The position numbers and the translations under genes are program-made. Below the pieces are notes generated by a model. That model saw nothing but the letters and a program-made list of their open reading frames with translations, ran no database searches and was not told the origin of the DNA. Of a stretch of DNA of 43,642 nucleotides, positions 34,851-41,778 are shown one piece after another. This DNA is from Acidobacteria bacterium UBA823 (GTDB taxonomy: Bacteria; Acidobacteriota; Vicinamibacteria; Vicinamibacterales; UBA823), in contig DBHR01000019.1 of assembly GCA_002296225.1 (NCBI GenBank), positions 1 to 43,642 on the forward strand. The letters run 5' to 3'. Each line of letters begins with the position of its first letter. Position 1 is the stretch's first letter.

Positions 34851-34959
34851 GTGAAGCCATAAGTGTAACAGCGTGAGCCTCGGCCCTGAAGAAGGTTAAG
34901 CGGAGGGAAGACACCAGCACGGGAGGTGAACTGGCGCCGGCAACATGCACGTATCTGCA

Positions 34960-34982
34960 CGATTCCGGAATTCCGAGAATCG
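34960..34982 (-). other. Hairpin between deacetylase and DUF5916 genes
   Basis: CGATTC and GAATCG enclose CGGAATTCCG, giving a 9-bp stem with one bulged base and an AATT loop, about 20 nt after the deacetylase stop. It lacks a T-tract, so it may stabilise RNA or partly stop transcription rather than act as a full terminator. Confidence 0.35.
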
Positions 34983-35000
34983 TCCGCGGGGATCGCTCAG

Positions 35001-35963
35001 CTAGTTTCCAAGGTCCTTAACATACCGAGCCACCTGCTCGTGCGTGGCGAACCAGACGCCACCCTTTACCTTCATATGCCGAACCAGTCCTTCCAGCGCA
35101 GCGACGCGTGAGCGGTGGCCCATAATATGAGGATGCATCGTGAGAACAAATAATCCGCCCTCCTCCCACGCCACGTCGAACTCGCTCTGGAAGACCTTGA
35201 TCATAAGCTCGGGGATGGGTAACGAACCGTTCGTGTTGCCCCCGAAATATGGGAAGTCGTCGAGGATCCGCTCGATCGGCAACTCGACGATGCCGCTCGG
35301 CTCACCGTCGATCAAAATCTCGTAGGCATCGTCGCTCGCCATAAGCGAGCTGTCATACAGAAAGCCCGCATTCTTGACCTGCTGCATCGTGTACTGGCTG
35401 AATTGCCACGAGGGCGCGCGATACCCGACCGGACGCTTGCCGACTGCCGCCGTGAGCGTGTCGATCGCCTGGTCGAGGAGGCGCTGCTCTTCTGTGGCGT
35501 TGTTCAGCAAGGGTAGTAGTTCGTGGATCCAGCCGTGGACCCCGATTTCGTGGACCCCATAGCTCGAAATATCCTCCACCATCTGCGGATGCAATAAGTG
35601 GCTCACGGCAGGGATGAAAAACGACGCCGGGACCTCCTGCCGCGCCAGCATCCGCAAGAGGCGCGGTAAACCGTCCACCGCGCCGTACTCGCCGCGCGAG
35701 ATGACCTCAGAATTGAGATTGCCGCGCGAGAGGGTGGCTGAGGCGTTGTCGACGTCAAAGCTCAAGGCGACGGCGACCCGATTACCGTCCGGCCACGATT
35801 TGGGTTTTAGGCGTCGCCCGGCACTGACGTGAAACATCTGCGCCCTAATCTCGTTGAGACTCAGACTGATTCCTGGGAGTGGGGGGGCCTCCGACTGCGC
35901 AAACACCGGCGAACCGAAGTTGAGAGCGGCGCACACGGCCGTCAAGACGAACAGTGTTTTCAT
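35001..35963 (-). CDS. Secreted NodB-type polysaccharide deacetylase family protein
   Basis: A 320-residue exported protein with signal peptide (MKTLFVLTAVCAALNFGSPVFA). The NodB domain shows the first motif SFDVD (Asp70, Asp72), the metal pair His143-x3-His147 in GVHGWIHE, and RAPSWQFS for motif 3 near residue 187. The sequence around SFDVDN and GEYGAVDGLPRLL resembles the PuuE/HP0310 branch, whose members act on cyclic amides or related small substrates as well as glycans. Activity is therefore uncertain: glycan N-deacetylation or amide hydrolysis. GAGGAG lies 6 nt before the ATG. The gene starts 27 bp after the SLC13 stop and likely belongs to the LigJ-like/SLC13 transcript, favouring a small-molecule substrate. 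Confidence 0.86.
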   Translation of the reverse strand: MKTLFVLTAVCAALNFGSPVFAQSEAPPLPGISLSLNEIRAQMFHVSAGRRLKPKSWPDGNRVAVALSFDVDNASATLSRGNLNSEVISRGEYGAVDGLPRLLRMLARQEVPASFFIPAVSHLLHPQMVEDISSYGVHEIGVHGWIHELLPLLNNATEEQRLLDQAIDTLTAAVGKRPVGYRAPSWQFSQYTMQQVKNAGFLYDSSLMASDDAYEILIDGEPSGIVELPIERILDDFPYFGGNTNGSLPIPELMIKVFQSEFDVAWEEGGLFVLTMHPHIMGHRSRVAALEGLVRHMKVKGGVWFATHEQVARYVKDLGN

Positions 35964-35990
35964 AAGAAACTCCTCGGTCGACCTGGCTGT

Positions 35991-37439
35991 TTAAACGAAC
36001 CCAAGGAAAGGTCCGACGACGAGCATGACCACTGTCATCCAGATGACCCAGACCGCACTGACCAGTAAACCTGGAGTCAGCATCTCGTGCATCCGGTAAT
36101 AACCCCTCGAATAGGTCAGGAGTGCCACCGCATCGAGTGGTAACAGGAACGCGCACGAGGCGGTGAATGCAACAGGAAGAGCATAGAGCGCGGGGTTTGC
36201 ACCGGCGCTGATGGCGAGCAGCGCGATGGGTGGAATAACGACCGCATTGACTACCGGACCAATCGGCAGCGCGAGATGAATAACCACCGTGAACGCGCTA
36301 ATGGCAAGGAGCACAAAGATAATGTGCCAGCTGGCGACCCCCCCGAGCGCTAGGCCCACGAGCCAGGTAGCCAAGCCGGTATTGACCGAGGCGGTGCCGA
36401 GCGATGTCACCCCGCCGATCATCAGCATGGTGTCCCAACCGGTCGCGCGCTCGGCCTGTTTCCACGTCAGCAGTCGCATACCCGGGAAAAACATCACAAT
36501 AGCGCCGCCTAAGCCAACGGTGAGTACGTCGAGAAACTCGATCCAGCTACCCGCGATCCAGAGAACCATCATGATCGACAGCAACCAAACCGTTTTCCGT
36601 TCAGGCACCGACATCGGCCCAAGTTCCGCTCGCTCACGCTCTATTACGCTCGCGTCACCAATCGTCGGGACCTCAGGTGGGAAGCTCCGTAATATCGCCC
36701 AGCATGCAATTGGCACAAGGCCTACGGACATTGGTATCCCGATCGCCATCCACTCGACGAACGAAACAGTGACGTTACCGAATTCTTCGATGAAGTGGAG
36801 GCCGAGGATATTGACCGAGCTACCAGCAGGGGTGGTCACGCCACCGATGAGTGATCCGATTGGTATGCCGACCATGATCGCCTTGCCAATCGCTGACTTA
36901 CCAGGTTCGAGGTTCAACCTCGACATAACACCGAGACCAATACTCATGAAAATGGCGCATGCGGGCACGTCGGAGATGACCATCGAGGTCGCCGCCGTTC
37001 CAACGATGAGTGCGGTGACCACCCGCCGACTGTCAGTGCCTGCACGTGCGAGCAACCAGTAGGCGAACCGTCGGTCGAGGCCGGCGTTGGTCACCGCCGC
37101 CGCAATGCAGAACATCGCGAGCACGAAAAAGAACACCGGGCTGACAAACGCCTTAAACGCTGCGTTGAGCTCGACGACCTGGAAGAGTGGCTGCAGCACG
37201 ATGACGAGCAGCGCCGTGACAGCGATAGGGATCGCTTCGGTCGCCCAGAGAATAATGGCGGCCAAAAAGATGGCGGCGAGGCGCTGGCCTTCAGGCGGTA
37301 GGTCGGCGGGTGTTGGTAGCAGTAACACGACCACCGTCGCGATGATCGCGCCGGCAATGCCGATGAGCGTCTTGCGGTCGTCGGTTGAGACGACTCCCGT
37401 GGCCCTGTTCGGAGTGTGTTCGAGGTTTGACTCGGACAT
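35991..37439 (-). CDS. SLC13/DASS-family carboxylate transporter
   Basis: A 482-residue inner-membrane protein with a hydrophilic N-terminus and about eleven hydrophobic helices. Family features are LPPEGQRLAAIFLAAIILWATEAIPIAVTALL (~47-78, described here in pieces: the ILWATEAIPI motif is diagnostic), a first SNT-like substrate loop around residues 145-158, and TTPAGSSVNILG (~202-213). The C-terminal half repeats the fold (IGGVTSLGTASVNTGLA). DASS transporters couple sodium to uptake of di- and tricarboxylates such as succinate or citrate. The gene lies 97 bp after a LigJ-like hydratase gene and 27 bp before the deacetylase, all leftward. It is thus the probable importer for the pathway encoded here. 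Confidence 0.9.
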   Translation of the reverse strand: MSESNLEHTPNRATGVVSTDDRKTLIGIAGAIIATVVVLLLPTPADLPPEGQRLAAIFLAAIILWATEAIPIAVTALLVIVLQPLFQVVELNAAFKAFVSPVFFFVLAMFCIAAAVTNAGLDRRFAYWLLARAGTDSRRVVTALIVGTAATSMVISDVPACAIFMSIGLGVMSRLNLEPGKSAIGKAIMVGIPIGSLIGGVTTPAGSSVNILGLHFIEEFGNVTVSFVEWMAIGIPMSVGLVPIACWAILRSFPPEVPTIGDASVIERERAELGPMSVPERKTVWLLSIMMVLWIAGSWIEFLDVLTVGLGGAIVMFFPGMRLLTWKQAERATGWDTMLMIGGVTSLGTASVNTGLATWLVGLALGGVASWHIIFVLLAISAFTVVIHLALPIGPVVNAVVIPPIALLAISAGANPALYALPVAFTASCAFLLPLDAVALLTYSRGYYRMHEMLTPGLLVSAVWVIWMTVVMLVVGPFLGFV

Positions 37440-37536
37440 GACCGGGATAGCTTCCCCACTCCCCCGCTAGGAGCCGCAACCTGTGAAGATTGGGCAGGGC
37501 AGGCTTAGGAGCCTCGGGATTGAAGCCGTGCTCGAC

Positions 37537-38544
37537 CTAGAACTTCAGCTTGTACACCTCGGTGGCCGTGCCTTCGAAGATTCGTTCTCGATTGGCCTGG
37601 GTCAGCCAATCGATCTTGTCGATCTTTGACTTCACGTCGTCGATCCACTCACCTGTCTTCGGGTCCTTGGCCGTGCCGATCCCTGGTTTTTCTGAGCCGA
37701 ACATGCATCGCTCGGGCGTGACCCACTTAAAGAGCAGGTCCAGCGATTCCTGCGTGTATAGGCATGTGTCGAAGTAAAGCTTCCGGAGTTCATCCTCAAA
37801 GGCGACACTCTTGCGCCGCGACCACATGGCCCGGTATCGGCCGATCTGATACGGGATGGCCCCACCACCGTGCGAGACGACCAGCTTCAGCGCGGGAAAA
37901 TCGTCAAACACGGTTGAACTTAGCAGCGAGACGATCGCGATGCTTTCCTCGTTGATGAAGTGTAGCGAGTACGGTTCGCGCGGGCTCCGACACCCGGCCG
38001 AGTGCACGAGCGCGGGCACGTCTAACTCAACCAGCTTCGCATAGAGCGGATACCAATATTCGTCGCCGAGACCAGGTGGCGTTGGTTCTTGTCCCTCATT
38101 CGGGTCAGGGTTGATCAAGCAGCCGACGAAACCCAGTTCCTTGATACAGCGCTCTAGTTCGCCGAGCGAGTTCTCCGGGCTCACGCCCATGTTCTGCGGA
38201 AGTCCGGCCACGCCGCGGAAAGTGTCTGGGAAGAGTTGGGTCTGCCGGTGAATGATGTTGTTGGTCTCCTCGATGTACCACCGGACGAGTTTTTCTGGCT
38301 TCTCACTGTGCATCATCGTGTACGGACGTGGCGAGACGAGCTGCATGTCGGTCCCGACCTGCTTCAGTTGCTCGAGATGGGACACGGTGCGGAATGTGGG
38401 TGCGTTGAGCGACGCGATGATCTGCTCGTCAGATATGTTGATCCTGCCGCGACCGTGTGCGCCGCGGTGGGCCAGCAGGCCGGCCTTGTATGCGTAGAGG
38501 TCCTGCGGCGCGGTTACGTGTGCGTGGGCATCGATGACTCTCAT
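37537..38544 (-). CDS. LigJ-like amidohydrolase (4-oxalomesaconate hydratase family)
   Basis: A 335-residue cytoplasmic TIM-barrel protein. It matches LigJ in many blocks: IDAHAHVTAP (His7, His9), QLFPDTFRGVAGLPQNMGVSP, LERCIKELGFVGCLINPDPNEG, YWYPLYAKLVELDVPALVHS, LVVSHGGGAIPYQIGRYRAM and LYFDTCLYTQESLDLL. LigJ hydrates 4-oxalomesaconate to 4-carboxy-4-hydroxy-2-oxoadipate in protocatechuate and gallate catabolism, using a fold normally hydrolytic. The resemblance is my recollection of family sequence, not a search. LigK-type aldolase genes diverge from the same control region, which supports the assignment. It is the first gene of a leftward unit with the SLC13 transporter and a deacetylase. 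GGAG lies ~9 nt before the ATG. The true substrate may be an analogue, because no ring-cleavage gene is present. Confidence 0.82.
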   Translation of the reverse strand: MRVIDAHAHVTAPQDLYAYKAGLLAHRGAHGRGRINISDEQIIASLNAPTFRTVSHLEQLKQVGTDMQLVSPRPYTMMHSEKPEKLVRWYIEETNNIIHRQTQLFPDTFRGVAGLPQNMGVSPENSLGELERCIKELGFVGCLINPDPNEGQEPTPPGLGDEYWYPLYAKLVELDVPALVHSAGCRSPREPYSLHFINEESIAIVSLLSSTVFDDFPALKLVVSHGGGAIPYQIGRYRAMWSRRKSVAFEDELRKLYFDTCLYTQESLDLLFKWVTPERCMFGSEKPGIGTAKDPKTGEWIDDVKSKIDKIDWLTQANRERIFEGTATEVYKLKF

Positions 38545-38729
38545 GGTTCGACTCCGATCCGATGGCTGCGATAGTAGTGTAGAGGATACTCTAAGAAGAA
38601 AAACTGCGCTCCGCGCATAATCTATGTGAAAAGTTCATACTGCCAAGAAGAGAATAAACGGTTAACGTGTGTGCGAGTCGACTCCTAGGCAGTACGCTTC
38701 CAGTAGGGTTACGAGGAGAGAGGCCGTTT
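38545..38729. promoter_or_regulatory. Divergent control region of the LigJ-like and RraA operons
   Basis: A 185-bp spacer between the leftward LigJ/SLC13 unit and the rightward RraA unit. It holds an inverted repeat TAGAG-GATA-CTCTA (38580-38593) and a weak leftward promoter candidate, TTGGCA (38646-38641) with TAGATT (38624-38619) 16 nt downstream. This would start transcription about 20 nt before the repeat, placing the repeat in the early leader. GAGGAGAGAGG precedes the first RraA gene. No regulator gene is adjacent. Confidence 0.45.
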
Positions 38730-39404
38730 ATGTCGTCAGCCGACGCTTCGGTGGTGCGCCTCCAGGCGCTGGATACCTGCGCGGTCTCCGACGCACTGGA
38801 CCGGTTAGGTCTTTCGGGCACGGTCGTCGGCATCCATCGGGTCTCGACGGAGCGGCGGATTGCGGGCCGTGTTGTGCCAGTTAAACTTGGCCCGGCTGGA
38901 GAAGGCGTGGCCAGCCGTCATTTGTGCAGTGCCGCCATCGAGGCCGCCACTTCTGAAGATGTGATCGTCGTCGAGCACCACAGCCGTGAGGATGCCGCCG
39001 GCTGGGGTGGCTTGCTGTCGACTGCTGCCAGCGTGCGCGGCGTGGCTGGGACCATCGTGGACGGGTCGGTGCGCGACGCGGACGACAGCCGAGATCTCAA
39101 CTATCCGGTGTTTGCGCGCGCGGTGGTTCCGCTCACGGCGCGTGGGCGTGTGAGCGAGCATGCCTGGAACGAGCCGATTGTGGTAGGCGGGGTTGACCTG
39201 AAGCCCGGCGACCTCGTGATCGCTGACGGAAGCGGGGTTGTGTTTATCGACGCTAATCGGAGTGCGGAGGTGCTGGAACTTGCCGAGTCGATCGCCGCGC
39301 GCGAGGCGAAGCTGACGGCGGCAGTTCGGAAAGGTACACCGGTCAGTCGTGTGATGGATGGTAGCTACGAATCAATGCTGAAGCAGCACCGGTCGAGTGA
39401 GTGA
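38730..39404 (+). CDS. RraA/LigK-fold family protein 1
   Basis: A 224-residue cytoplasmic protein of the RraA-like family, which includes class II pyruvate aldolases (HMG/CHA aldolase, LigK) and the RNase E inhibitor RraA. It keeps the phosphate/pyruvate-site signature DGSVRD with Arg115-Asp116 and the WGGLLSTAASVRGVAG helix. The late motif reads IADGSGVVFID instead of the usual GDADGVVxxP. The start at 38730 follows a strong GAGGAGAGAGG box; the longer frame from 38667 has none. It is the first of three tandem paralogues, with 10 bp before the next. It is the most divergent from LigK in its N-terminal half and may have another carboxylate substrate. Confidence 0.85.
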   Translation: MSSADASVVRLQALDTCAVSDALDRLGLSGTVVGIHRVSTERRIAGRVVPVKLGPAGEGVASRHLCSAAIEAATSEDVIVVEHHSREDAAGWGGLLSTAASVRGVAGTIVDGSVRDADDSRDLNYPVFARAVVPLTARGRVSEHAWNEPIVVGGVDLKPGDLVIADGSGVVFIDANRSAEVLELAESIAAREAKLTAAVRKGTPVSRVMDGSYESMLKQHRSSE

Positions 39405-39414
39405 GGATGGCGAT

Positions 39415-40074
39415 ATGGATCCGGTTCTGGCGCAACTGAAGCAACTCTCGGCAACGACGGTGAGCGATGCGCTTGACCGGCTCGGTATTGCCGGCCAGTG
39501 TTTGGGGATTAAGCCGCTTGCCCCAGCGTTTCGGTTGTGCGGCCGCGCATTCACGATGCGCACCGTGCCCGTTGCTGGGGAACCTGGCACCGTGGGTGAC
39601 TACATCGACGACGTACCGGAGGGCGAGGTGATCGTCATTGACAACGCCGGACGTCCTGACATGACGGTGTGGGGCGACATCCTGACCTTCGTCGCACATC
39701 GGCGCCGGGTCGGCGGCAGTGTCATTGATGGGCACTGCCGCGACATCTCACTGAGCCTCAAGCTCGAGTATCCGATCTTTAGCCGTGGCTGGTCGGTGCG
39801 CACCGGCAAGGACCGGGTGCAGCTCGACGCGATGGACGTGCCGGTGTCGGTCGGCGGTGCGACGGTCCATCCCGGCGACGCACTCCTCGGGGATGCCGAC
39901 GGCGTAATCGCGGTGCCGCGCTCACGGGAAGCCGAGGTCATCGCCTTGGCGCAGGAGATTGAGGAGGCCGAAGACCGGATTCGTGCAGCGGTTGAGGGTG
40001 GCCTGCGTCTCGATGAGGCTCGCAAGCAGTTTAAGTATTTTGAACTCCAGCGCAGTAAGGACTCCCGTTCGTGA
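39415..40074 (+). CDS. RraA/LigK-fold family protein 2
   Basis: A 219-residue RraA-like protein. It begins like its upstream neighbour (TVSDALDRLGI), has VWGDILTFVAHRRRVGGSVIDGHCRD with Arg109-Asp110, and ends the domain with GDADGVIAVP. The His-Arg-Arg-Arg stretch replaces the usual small residues on the helix before the active site. ATG 39415 has GAGG about 8 nt upstream; a GTG at 39397 in the same frame would overlap the previous gene. Its last four bases overlap the GTG start of the third copy (GTGA), so the three genes are co-translated. RraA-like proteins are trimers or hexamers of identical chains; a hetero-oligomer of these paralogues is conceivable but unsupported. Confidence 0.86.
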   Translation: MDPVLAQLKQLSATTVSDALDRLGIAGQCLGIKPLAPAFRLCGRAFTMRTVPVAGEPGTVGDYIDDVPEGEVIVIDNAGRPDMTVWGDILTFVAHRRRVGGSVIDGHCRDISLSLKLEYPIFSRGWSVRTGKDRVQLDAMDVPVSVGGATVHPGDALLGDADGVIAVPRSREAEVIALAQEIEEAEDRIRAAVEGGLRLDEARKQFKYFELQRSKDSRS

Positions 40075-40706
40075 CCGACCGCGAAGGTGGACTCGACGTC
40101 ACACTGGTCGCGGAAGCGGCCGTATTCTCCTCGGCGACGCTCCACGAGGCTGCGGGACAAGTGGGTGCCCTCCCGGCTGCGATCAAACCCTTGGGCGATT
40201 CGATGCGGCTTTGCGGCCCTGCGCTCACCGTTCAGGGTCCGCCGGGAGACAATCTCTGGCTGCACCGAGCGATCGCCCAAGCCGCACCGGGTGAGGTCTT
40301 GGTAGTAACCGTCAGCGGGGCTCACGAGTTCGGGTATTGGGGTGGGATCATGACGACGGCGGCGACTGCGCGAGGACTAGCTGGGCTGGTCATCGACGGC
40401 TGCGTGCGCGACGGTGACGAGCTCGTCGCCTCAGGTTTTCCAGTCTTTGCACGCGGCCGAGCCATCCACGGCACGGCCAAGGTGGCTGCTGCTGCCGGTC
40501 GCGTGAATGAGCCGATCGTGCTGGGTGACGTGACGGTCGCTTCTGGGGACTTAGTTGTCGGGGACGCCGACGGCGTGGTCGCTCTTCCCCGCGACTCAGT
40601 TCGCGAGGTTCTTACGGCCGCGTTGGCGCGGGAGAAGAAGGAGGCGACAATCGCCGAGGCCCTTCGGCAAGGGCGCACGACGCTCGAGGTTTACGGCTGG
40701 AAGTAA
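40071..40706 (+). CDS. LigK-like 4-carboxy-4-hydroxy-2-oxoadipate aldolase family protein
   Basis: A 211-residue RraA-fold protein and the copy closest to LigK/ProA. Recognisable blocks are ATLHEAAGQVGALPAAIKPL, GPPGDNLWLHRAIAQAAPGEVLVV, GYWGGIMTTAATARGLAG, IDGCVRD (Arg113-Asp114) and GDADGVVALP. In LigK the Arg-Asp pair binds pyruvate and the divalent metal; the enzyme splits 4-carboxy-4-hydroxy-2-oxoadipate into pyruvate and oxaloacetate and can decarboxylate oxaloacetate. The start is GTG 40071, overlapping the previous stop by 4 bp, with AAGGA upstream. Together with the divergent LigJ-like hydratase it could complete the lower meta-cleavage sequence. Confidence 0.87.
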   Translation: MTDREGGLDVTLVAEAAVFSSATLHEAAGQVGALPAAIKPLGDSMRLCGPALTVQGPPGDNLWLHRAIAQAAPGEVLVVTVSGAHEFGYWGGIMTTAATARGLAGLVIDGCVRDGDELVASGFPVFARGRAIHGTAKVAAAAGRVNEPIVLGDVTVASGDLVVGDADGVVALPRDSVREVLTAALAREKKEATIAEALRQGRTTLEVYGWK

Positions 40707-40733
40707 CGGGGCCTCGCCTAACCGGTGGTAGTC

Positions 40734-41753
40734 ATGCAGAAAATCGACGTCTTCAATCACATCTTTCCCAAACCGTTCCACAAGCTGATGATGCGGGTGG
40801 CAGGCGATTACAAGGATATCGGCGAACGGGTGCGAGGAATTCCGATGCTGGCGGACCTCGACGAGCGTTTTCGCGTGATGGATCAGTTCGGTGCCGAGTA
40901 CCGACAGATCCTCTCGCTTGCCTCGCCGCCGCTCGAAGCACTGGGTGGGCCAGACGTGTCGACCCAGTTGGCTGAAGCCGCCAACGACGGCATGGCCGAA
41001 CTGGTGCAGCGACACCCCGATCGGTTTCCTGGCTTCGTCGCTTCGCTTCCGATGAATGCGTGCGAGGGGATCGTGACCGAAGCCCACCGCGCGATCAGTG
41101 ACCTCGGCGCGTGCGGAGTCCAGGTCTTTACAAACGTTCTGGGCAAACCGCTGACTGCGCCCGAGTTCAGGCCACTCTTTGCGGCGATGGTTGAGCATGA
41201 CCTGCCGATCTGGGTACATCCGGCGCGCGGGGCCAACTTCACCGACTACCTGACCGAGCCGAGTTCAAAGTACGAGATCTGGTGGACCTTCGGCTGGCCG
41301 TATGAAACAAGCGCCACGATGGCACGGATCGTCTTTGAGGGACTGCTCGACGACTATCCGTCGCTGAAGATCATTACGCATCACATGGGCGGCATGGTGC
41401 CGTACTTCGAAGGTCGCGTCGGACCCGGGTGGGACCAGCTCGGCAGTCGGACGTCAGGTGAGAATTTGGGCGCTGTGCTCGAGCGACTGAAGAAGCGGCC
41501 GATCGACTATTTCCGAATGTTCTATGCCGACACGGCAGTCTTCGGCGCCCGTGCGGCGACAATCTGTGGCCTCAGCTTCTTTGGCGTCGACCACGTCGTC
41601 TTTGCGTCCGACTCGCCGTTCGACCCCGAGAAGGGGCCGATGTATATCAGAGAGACGATGAAGATCATCGATGGGCTCGACCTGAGCGAGACAGACCGCG
41701 ACAAGATCTATCGTGCGAACGCCGTCACGCTGCTGAAGCTAAAGGACCGTTGA
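40734..41753 (+). CDS. Atypical ACMSD-like amidohydrolase lacking the first HxH histidine
   Basis: A 339-residue cytoplasmic TIM-barrel protein of the Amidohydro_2 family. The N-terminal metal motif reads IDVFNHIFP: Phe7-Asn8-His9 where the family has His-x-His. Other ligands remain visible: WVHPARGANFTDY (~161-173), ITHHMGGMVPYFEGR (~215-229) and FASDSPFDPEKGP with the barrel-end Asp. It probably decarboxylates or hydrates a small acid with an altered metal site. ATG 40734 has GGTGG 6 nt upstream; the gene follows the third RraA copy by 27 bp, so it is likely in the same operon. Loss of the histidine may mean a different metal geometry or no metal at one position. Confidence 0.83.
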   Translation: MQKIDVFNHIFPKPFHKLMMRVAGDYKDIGERVRGIPMLADLDERFRVMDQFGAEYRQILSLASPPLEALGGPDVSTQLAEAANDGMAELVQRHPDRFPGFVASLPMNACEGIVTEAHRAISDLGACGVQVFTNVLGKPLTAPEFRPLFAAMVEHDLPIWVHPARGANFTDYLTEPSSKYEIWWTFGWPYETSATMARIVFEGLLDDYPSLKIITHHMGGMVPYFEGRVGPGWDQLGSRTSGENLGAVLERLKKRPIDYFRMFYADTAVFGARAATICGLSFFGVDHVVFASDSPFDPEKGPMYIRETMKIIDGLDLSETDRDKIYRANAVTLLKLKDR

Positions 41754-41778
41754 CGCCGAACTGAAGAAAAGAAGGTTC

